Positions 59,535-64,000 of a stretch of DNA of 64,000 nt are shown here, piece after piece (position 1 is the first letter of the stretch; the number at the start of each line of letters is the position of its first letter). This stretch comes from Croceicoccus sp. Ery15. GTDB lineage: Bacteria > Pseudomonadota > Alphaproteobacteria > Sphingomonadales > Sphingomonadaceae. Under the pieces are notes generated by a model. The model saw only the letters and a program-made list of their open reading frames with translations. It was not told where the DNA came from and ran no database searches. Location of the stretch: the NCBI RefSeq assembly GCF_020985305.1, contig NZ_CP087588.1, forward strand, positions 2,282,501 to 2,346,500. The letters run 5' to 3'. Both the position numbers and the translations under genes were made by a program.

Positions 59535-60749
59535 TTAGGTCGTCTCCCCACTCTCGGACAGAACCGTCGCGAGGTGGTCATTCCAGGCATCGAGCGCCTG
59601 GCGCTTTTCGTCCTTCCAGTCGTGGCGCTGGTAGATGCCGGCGACTCCGGCGCGAGATCCGCCCACATGGTTGAGAACGGCTTCGGTGACTTCAAACCGA
59701 ACGCCAAGCCGCTGGAAGTTCGTTGCGAGGGTTCGTCGTAGATCATGAAGGCGCCAGGCTTCGAGCGGCTCTTCGCGACGTTCCTCGATCAGGCCATCGA
59801 GTTTCGCCTTCCCCTTGGCGTATCCCGTAAAGCCCGCCCCACTAGCTGTCGCAAAGACGCGGCCTTTGCGTGGCCACTTCTCGCCGCGAGCCTCCCGGTC
59901 GAGCTCGGCGATTGCAAGATCGTTGAGCGGAATGGAGTTTGGTTCTCCGTTCTTGGTCCGAGATCCGGGCAGGGTCCACAATCTTTCGCTGCGACTGAGC
60001 TCCTGCCATTGCATCCCGGAGACTTCTTCACGGCGCTGTCCGGTCACGATCAGAAGTCTGACAATTGGACCAAAGCATCGATGACATTCCGGTGCCGCGT
60101 CCCAGATATGGCGGAGTTCGCCATCCTTGAGCCAGCGCTCTCGTGGCTTGACCGGAGGCGGCGTTTCCATGCCCTCCATCGGACTGCGATCGATATCTCC
60201 GCGACTCACGGCCCAGCGAAACAGGCGCCGCATAACGGCAAAGACATTTCGCCGGTTTGCCACCTGCTTGGGCGGCATCTGATCGAGAACCGATACGACG
60301 TCGATCTTCGTAATCGCTGGCAGCGCCTTCATTCCGAATGTGGGCTTGAGGTAGAGGCGAATGGATCGTTCCACGAGGCGACGCCATCCCTCGCGTTTGC
60401 AGGAGCGGGTGAAGAGGTCAGCGTAATTCGAGAAGGCGAGGTCGACAGCTTCCCGTCGGCGCTGCTTTTCCGCATCAACCGGATCAATGCCCTGCGCAAC
60501 AATCACCAACAATCGCTCAGCCTCCAAGCGTGCAGTAGTCGGTGTCCAGGGCGATCCATGTGATCCGATCGTGAAACGACGGGTCTTCGCTTCTCGTCCG
60601 CCCATTCGGAACTGGATTATGTAACTGATTGATCCAGCAGCTGTAATCTTGACGCCAAAGCCCTTGAGATCGGTGTCCCAAAGATAGTTTTCCTTTGGTC
60701 CAACCGGGAGCGAATCGACCGTGCGCTTGCTGATTTTTCCTGTTGCCAT
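59535..60749 (-). CDS. Tyrosine integrase near the island's right end
   Basis: 404 residues. A DUF4102 arm-binding domain (WDTDLKGFGVKITAAGSISY) is followed by the core-binding region and the catalytic domain: Arg in TGQRREEVSGMQW, Lys in GSRTKNGEPNSIPL, RLHDLRRTLATN (His-x-x-Arg), NHVGGSRAGVAGIYQRHDW with the Tyr. This is the P4/CP4-type integrase of genomic islands. It differs from the pair at 2618-7274. It reads away from trmB and sits 128 nt from it, so the right attachment site is probably between 60750 and 60880. Confidence 0.9.
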   Translation of the reverse strand: MATGKISKRTVDSLPVGPKENYLWDTDLKGFGVKITAAGSISYIIQFRMGGREAKTRRFTIGSHGSPWTPTTARLEAERLLVIVAQGIDPVDAEKQRRREAVDLAFSNYADLFTRSCKREGWRRLVERSIRLYLKPTFGMKALPAITKIDVVSVLDQMPPKQVANRRNVFAVMRRLFRWAVSRGDIDRSPMEGMETPPPVKPRERWLKDGELRHIWDAAPECHRCFGPIVRLLIVTGQRREEVSGMQWQELSRSERLWTLPGSRTKNGEPNSIPLNDLAIAELDREARGEKWPRKGRVFATASGAGFTGYAKGKAKLDGLIEERREEPLEAWRLHDLRRTLATNFQRLGVRFEVTEAVLNHVGGSRAGVAGIYQRHDWKDEKRQALDAWNDHLATVLSESGETT

Positions 60750-60876
60750 GCGATACCTCGTGGCCTTTTTCTGGCAATCACCGGGTAATCACGCAAGCGG
60801 AAAAAGGGGCGAATTGGAGGCAATCCTGGCGTAGATATTTTTGGCTAAGTCGTTGTTTTTACAACATCAGCGTAGT

Positions 60877-61587
60877 CTAGCGTCGCCTGAATCGAAAGTA
60901 CCAGACTTCGTGGCCCAGCCGCCGTGCCTTTGCCTCATACCGCGTTTCGGGCCAGCCGCCGGGGCGGGTCAGGAAATCGGCGGGCGTTTCGGCCAACCAT
61001 TCGAACTTGTCCGTATGGCGCTGCATCACCATCAGCGCGTGGCGCAGATAGATCGGGTGGTCGGTGCCGAAACGGAACTCGCCGCCCGGTTTCAGCTTGG
61101 CGGCGATCATCTCGACCGGGCCGTCGTTCATCATGCGCCGCTTGGCATGGCGCGCCTTGGGCCATGGATCGGGATGGAGCAGATAGGCGAAGGACAGCGC
61201 GCCATCGGGCACGCGCGACAACACTTGCAGCGCATCGCCCATATGCAGGCGCACATTGCCCAGCGCATCGTCGCGTATATGGGTCAGCGCCTGCGCCACA
61301 CCGTTAACAAAGGGCTCGCACCCCACGAAGCCGTGATCGGGCAGCATATCGGCGCGATAGGCCATATGCTCGCCCCCGCCGAAGCCGATTTCGAAATGCA
61401 GCGGGCGCCCCTGGCCGGGTGCATCGCCGAACAGCGTGGCAGAATCGATCGGCCCATCTTCGGGCACGGCGATTTGCGGCAACAGCCGATCGACCAGATC
61501 CTGCTGCGACGCGCGCAGCGCCTTGCCTTTCGACCGGCCATACAGCCGGCTGAGCGTGGTGGGATCGCCTTCCTTATGCGCAGTCAT
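60877..61587 (-). CDS. trmB: tRNA (guanine-N7-)-methyltransferase TrmB
   Basis: 236 residues from ATG 61587 (MTAHKEGD). It methylates G46 of tRNAs with SAM. SAM motif FEIGFGGGEHM, then VGCEPFVNGVAQAL, the conserved LHPDPWPKARHAKRRM, and FGTDHPIYLRHAL near the end. The position next to a tyrosine integrase suggests its 3' flank was used as the insertion locus. Its own coding sequence looks complete. The frame is open upstream, but the extra 44 residues are not like the family. Confidence 0.93.
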   Translation of the reverse strand: MTAHKEGDPTTLSRLYGRSKGKALRASQQDLVDRLLPQIAVPEDGPIDSATLFGDAPGQGRPLHFEIGFGGGEHMAYRADMLPDHGFVGCEPFVNGVAQALTHIRDDALGNVRLHMGDALQVLSRVPDGALSFAYLLHPDPWPKARHAKRRMMNDGPVEMIAAKLKPGGEFRFGTDHPIYLRHALMVMQRHTDKFEWLAETPADFLTRPGGWPETRYEAKARRLGHEVWYFRFRRR

Positions 61588-61650
61588 GGCCGCAGCCGTT
61601 AGCGTCCGTTTCCTGCTGCGTCGAGAGCGCGATTGCGCTAATCGCGGAAC

Positions 61651-61926
61651 ATGACCCCGCCAGACGACGCGCCCCTCTATCACCCTCCCGTCAAGCGTTC
61701 GGTGGAAATCGCGGGCCACAAGACCTCAATCAGCCTCGAACCTTTATTCTGGGCGATGTTGAGGGAAGCGGCGGAACAGGAAGAAGCGCCGATCAACGCG
61801 CTGGTGGCGCGGATCGACGCACAGCGGATCGCCAGCGACACCCCGCCGGGCCTCGCCAGTGCGATCCGCGTCTGGCTGGTCGACCGTCAGGCGAAGCGTG
61901 TGGCCCCGCCTGACGATACGGTTTAA
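61651..61926 (+). CDS. RHH_4-type ribbon-helix-helix protein
   Basis: 91 residues. VKRSVEIAGHKTSISLEPLF then WAMLREAAEQEEAPINALVA is the pattern of the alphaproteobacterial RHH_4 family: beta strand plus two helices for DNA binding. A second part, SDTPPGLASAIRVWLVD, ends the domain. The target is unknown. Divergent from trmB across about 60 nt, and its stop overlaps that of the opposite gene at 61923. Confidence 0.82.
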   Translation: MTPPDDAPLYHPPVKRSVEIAGHKTSISLEPLFWAMLREAAEQEEAPINALVARIDAQRIASDTPPGLASAIRVWLVDRQAKRVAPPDDTV

Positions 61927-62174
61927 TAGGTCGCGGGCGCGTCGCTGGCCGGAAAGCTCTGGTCGCTGGCCTCGTCCACATTGGTCCACTGCCGGCGCGG
62001 CTTGTCGCGCATTGCGGCAGGGCCCGAATCGCGGATCGGGGTCACTTCATCCGAAGCATCGGCATCACGCGGCTGGCCACCGGCAAAGGCGGCAGGCGCA
62101 TCGTGTTTCGACTGGTAATAGCGGTAGCCGGCATAGCCCAGCGCACCCAGAGCGGCGAGTTTCAGCAAAGCCAT
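61923..62174 (-). CDS. Small single-span membrane protein, hypothetical
   Basis: 83 residues from ATG 62174 (RBS AAGGAGA). One N-terminal hydrophobic stretch (about 2-20, LLKLAALGALGYAGYRYYQS) and an acidic soluble tail with DEVTPIRDSGPAAMRDK and SFPASDAPATY. The end DQSFPASDAP recurs in small sphingomonad proteins as far as I remember. Function unknown. Longer frames upstream run into the lipoprotein gene. Confidence 0.68.
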   Translation of the reverse strand: MALLKLAALGALGYAGYRYYQSKHDAPAAFAGGQPRDADASDEVTPIRDSGPAAMRDKPRRQWTNVDEASDQSFPASDAPATY

Positions 62175-62224
62175 AAAGCGTATCTCCTTCTTTGCCGGAT
62201 CAACGCTTGGCGCGGCGGTTCGTT

Positions 62225-62434
62225 TCAATCGGTCCGGGCAAAGGTTTCGCGGGCGGGCGCAGCATCGGCACGCTCCGGCGCGGCAAGGCCGGCTGGCGGC
62301 AGCATTTCGGCAGCATCGTCTAGAACCTGTCGTTCCTGCGCATCGGCGGGGGCAGGATCGTCGATTGCCCCGCCGCAACCGGCCAGCAGCCCCCAAGGGA
62401 ACAGCACAACCAGCGCAGCGGGGCGAAAGCGCAT
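62225..62434 (-). CDS. Small lipoprotein, hypothetical
   Basis: 69 residues. Signal with lipobox GLLAGC (Cys20), followed by an Ala/Pro/Asp-rich tail without a fold. Its start touches the stop of the lipoprotein at 62434, so the two are co-transcribed. Function unknown. Confidence 0.55.
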   Translation of the reverse strand: MRFRPAALVVLFPWGLLAGCGGAIDDPAPADAQERQVLDDAAEMLPPAGLAAPERADAAPARETFARTD

Positions 62435-62745
62435 TATTCGCCTTCCATCGCGGCCGACAGATCGGCAGCGGCATCGTCGGCCGCATCGGCAGCGGCTTCG
62501 GCAGTGGGGTCGACCACCGGAGCGGCAGGTGTTACCGCGGCGGGTGCGGTTTCGTCGGCCACATCGGCAGCGGCGGGATCGACGGCGGCGTCTTCTTCCA
62601 TGCCGGGCTGCGCCATCACTTCGGCAGCGGGCATTTCGACATTATCCGCCTCTGCCGGTGCGTCGGCATCGTCGGTCGAACCGCAAGCCGCAAGCAGCAG
62701 GGCAGGCGCGGCGACAAAAGCGGCGCGGGCAATGATCTTCTTCAT
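62434..62745 (-). CDS. Ala/Asp-rich lipoprotein, hypothetical
   Basis: 103 residues. Signal ending LLLAAC (lipobox, Cys21), then a low-complexity acidic chain made mostly of Ala, Asp, Pro and Glu. Probably an unstructured envelope lipoprotein. No family recognised. First of a two-gene set. Confidence 0.6.
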   Translation of the reverse strand: MKKIIARAAFVAAPALLLAACGSTDDADAPAEADNVEMPAAEVMAQPGMEEDAAVDPAAADVADETAPAAVTPAAPVVDPTAEAAADAADDAAADLSAAMEGE

Positions 62746-62845
62746 AACGGTGAAACTCCCTCATACGGGCGCCATCCGGCGCGGGCATTTATGCACCATC
62801 GGGCGCGGACGGGAAGTTAGGGTGCATCGGCGCGGCAGGCAATCG

Positions 62846-62875
62846 TTGCAAACATATAAAGCTTTCTTTATATGT
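62846..62875 (+). promoter_or_regulatory. Promoter with perfect ArsR-type palindrome
   Basis: ACATATAAAG-CTTT-CTTTATATGT (62852-62875), two perfect 10-bp arms. It overlaps a likely promoter: -35 TTGCAA (62846-62851), 17-nt spacer, -10 TATATG (62869-62874). Binding there would block polymerase. A transcript start near 62881 would make the mRNA leaderless. Confidence 0.72.
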
Positions 62876-62880
62876 ACCCC

Positions 62881-63921
62881 ATGACCTCCGCCCCGTCCTT
62901 GATAGAGCTGCTGCGCGCGATCGACGATCCATCGCGCCTGCGCCTGTTGCGGCTGTTGTCGCGCATGGAGCTGGCCGTGGGCGAACTGGCGGAAGTGCTG
63001 GACCAGAGCCAGCCGCGCATATCGCGCCATATCCGCATATTGACCGAAGCGGGGCTGGTTGAAAAGCGCAAGGAAGGCAGCTGGGTCTTTCTGAAAACGC
63101 GGCTGGCGGGCAGCGCTTCGCCCATGCTGGCCGCGGCAGACCGGATGCTGGCTGCGGCGGAAGGAGAAGACGCCGGTTTCGCCGCGCTCTGCGCCGAAGA
63201 CATGCGCCGCCTTTCCGCGATTCGCACCGCGCGCGAGGCCAGCGCCGAATTTTATTTCGCGCGCCACGCCGACGAGTGGGACCGGTTGCGCTCGCTTCAC
63301 AGCGACGATTCGGTGGTAGAGGCGAAGCTGGCGGACCTGCTGGGACTGGACGCCGGCGACGGCGACGGCGCGCCGCTGGGCCGCTTGCTCGACATCGGCA
63401 CCGGCACGGGGCGCATCGCCGAACTTTTCGCACCCTTTGCCAGCCATGTCAGCGCCATCGACAAAAGCAACGACATGCTGCGCGTCGCCCGCGCCCGGCT
63501 TCAGGATCTGCCCCCCGAACGGTTGACGCTGCTGCAGGGCGATTTCACCGAATTGCCCTTTGGCGATGCGGATTTCGATACGGTGCTGTTCCATCAGGTG
63601 CTGCATTATGCGCAATTGCCCGAACTGGCACTGGCAGAGGCGGCGCGCGTCACCCGTAGCGGCGGGCGTGTCGCCATCGTCGATTTCGAAGCCCATGCGT
63701 ATGAGGAATTGCGCGAACGCGATGCCCATGCGCGGCTGGGCTTTACCGATGCGCAGATGGACAAGCTGCTGGCCGACGCAGGCTTTGCGCTGGACGATAC
63801 CGCGTCCTTGCAGGGCGAGGAGCTGACCGTCCGCATCTGGACCGGCACGCGCCAACCCCCGATTTCCCACATCGCGGCCCCGCGCCGCAATTCCCACGCG
63901 AAAGTGCGACCCAACCCATGA
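62881..63921 (+). CDS. ArsR-type regulator fused to SAM methyltransferase
   Basis: 346 residues from ATG 62881; ATG 62872 lies inside the operator and is less likely. The N-terminal winged helix (about 1-90: LLRAIDDPSRLRLLRLLSRM, LAEVLDQSQPRISRHIRILT) is ArsR-like. The C-terminal class I methyltransferase (about 130-345) has LLDIGTGTGRIAELF and VLFHQVLHYAQLPELALAEA. This fusion usually sits beside methionine-cycle genes and may sense SAM or SAH. Its stop overlaps the metF start by ATGA. Confidence 0.87.
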   Translation: MTSAPSLIELLRAIDDPSRLRLLRLLSRMELAVGELAEVLDQSQPRISRHIRILTEAGLVEKRKEGSWVFLKTRLAGSASPMLAAADRMLAAAEGEDAGFAALCAEDMRRLSAIRTAREASAEFYFARHADEWDRLRSLHSDDSVVEAKLADLLGLDAGDGDGAPLGRLLDIGTGTGRIAELFAPFASHVSAIDKSNDMLRVARARLQDLPPERLTLLQGDFTELPFGDADFDTVLFHQVLHYAQLPELALAEAARVTRSGGRVAIVDFEAHAYEELRERDAHARLGFTDAQMDKLLADAGFALDDTASLQGEELTVRIWTGTRQPPISHIAAPRRNSHAKVRPNP

Positions 63922-64000
63922 CCGACACTGCTTCCCCTATCGGCAGGCCCCTTTTCGCCTCGCTTCCCGGCGATATCGACGTTTCGTTCGAATTCTTCCC
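63918..64000 (+). CDS. metF: Methylenetetrahydrofolate reductase, N-terminal start (cut by window edge)
   Basis: Only the first 27 codons are in the window. LFASLPGDIDVSFEFFP matches the family's N-terminal strand with the catalytic Glu of the SFEFFPP motif. The enzyme makes 5-methyl-THF for methionine synthesis with NADH and FAD. Co-translated with the ArsR-methyltransferase, which supports methionine-cycle control. Confidence 0.8.
   Translation, partial: MTDTASPIGRPLFASLPGDIDVSFEFF

Noticed and set aside
1..64000. CRISPR array or rRNA operon
   Set aside because: No regularly spaced short repeats and no rRNA-like sequence were noticed on reading.

Overview
The window looks like alphaproteobacterial DNA, most likely from Sphingomonadales in the Erythrobacteraceae/Sphingomonadaceae range. 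The clues are GC-rich codon use, an HWE-type histidine kinase, an RHH_4-type small protein, the trmB / ArsR-methyltransferase / metF neighbourhood at the right end, and a sphingomonad-style copper island. Genus is inference; no 16S or other decisive marker is present. Only about the last 3.1 kb (60.88-64.0 kb) looks like ordinary chromosome. The rest is accessory DNA full of insertion sequences and ends at a tyrosine integrase (59535-60749) beside the 3' end of trmB.

Layout. (1) 0-2.3 kb: the end of a phosphoglycerate kinase, an orphan Rieske protein and a DUF6629-like membrane protein. (2) 2.4-13.8 kb: a smaller mobile island with two tandem tyrosine recombinases, the second broken by an IS5-family element that was itself followed by an IS701-family element at its right junction; a CopG-like protein; a C5-cytosine DNA methyltransferase; an OLD-type ATPase/TOPRIM protein; and a NotI-like restriction enzyme facing them. 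An IS21-family element has cut off the ATPase and the restriction gene. A 15-bp direct repeat and a 31-nt imperfect repeat lie near both ends. (3) 14-34.7 kb: a DMT transporter, hipBA, a copper operon (copA multicopper oxidase, copB, NTF2-like, PepSY) led by a CnrYXH-like ECF sigma system, DUF2231 / methyltransferase / DUF411, a His/Met-rich protein, csoR divergent from DUF5676, a membrane AlbA_2 protein and a Cu+ P-type ATPase, an APC permease, a glutaredoxin-MauE / channel / DUF305 / lipoprotein operon, an NAD(P)-binding protein and an MBL-rhodanese fusion. (4) 34.9-36.6 kb: an IS1380-family element. (5) 36.6-50.5 kb: a cusCBA-F efflux operon, a second multicopper oxidase, a YHS protein, several small secreted metal-binding proteins, a pair of paralogous unknown proteins, an AraC-type regulator, a sterol-desaturase-family protein and a broken methyltransferase. 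(6) 50.5-53 kb: a second IS21 copy, apparently identical to the first and in the same orientation. (7) 53-55.6 kb: merR-TP, a GDCC protein and a flavin disulfide reductase truncated by the IS21. (8) 55.7-60.7 kb: an orphan receiver, an HWE kinase, a LuxI-type synthase / PhyH dioxygenase / GntR operon and the integrase. (9) 60.9-64 kb: trmB, small envelope or lipoprotein genes and an ArsR-methyltransferase with metF.

How the genes fit together. The copper genes cover cytoplasmic Cu(I) export (P-type ATPase), trans-envelope efflux (CusCBA with CusF), periplasmic oxidation (two multicopper oxidases), outer-membrane binding (CopB) and small Met/His-rich periplasmic sponges. Two sensing systems are visible: CsoR in the cytoplasm with the Cys-His-Cys ligand set, and a membrane sigma/anti-sigma/sensor set whose sensor keeps the five ligand positions of CnrX at exact spacing. 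I found four promoter-like sites, GAGGGNWW-N13-CGTA, which appear to define the sigma regulon: the sigma operon itself, copA, the DUF2231 operon and the secreted protein at 46.24 kb. The restriction-modification locus, the second integrase, the mer reductase and one methyltransferase are damaged by insertion sequences. All functional calls come from reading motifs; no database search was possible.
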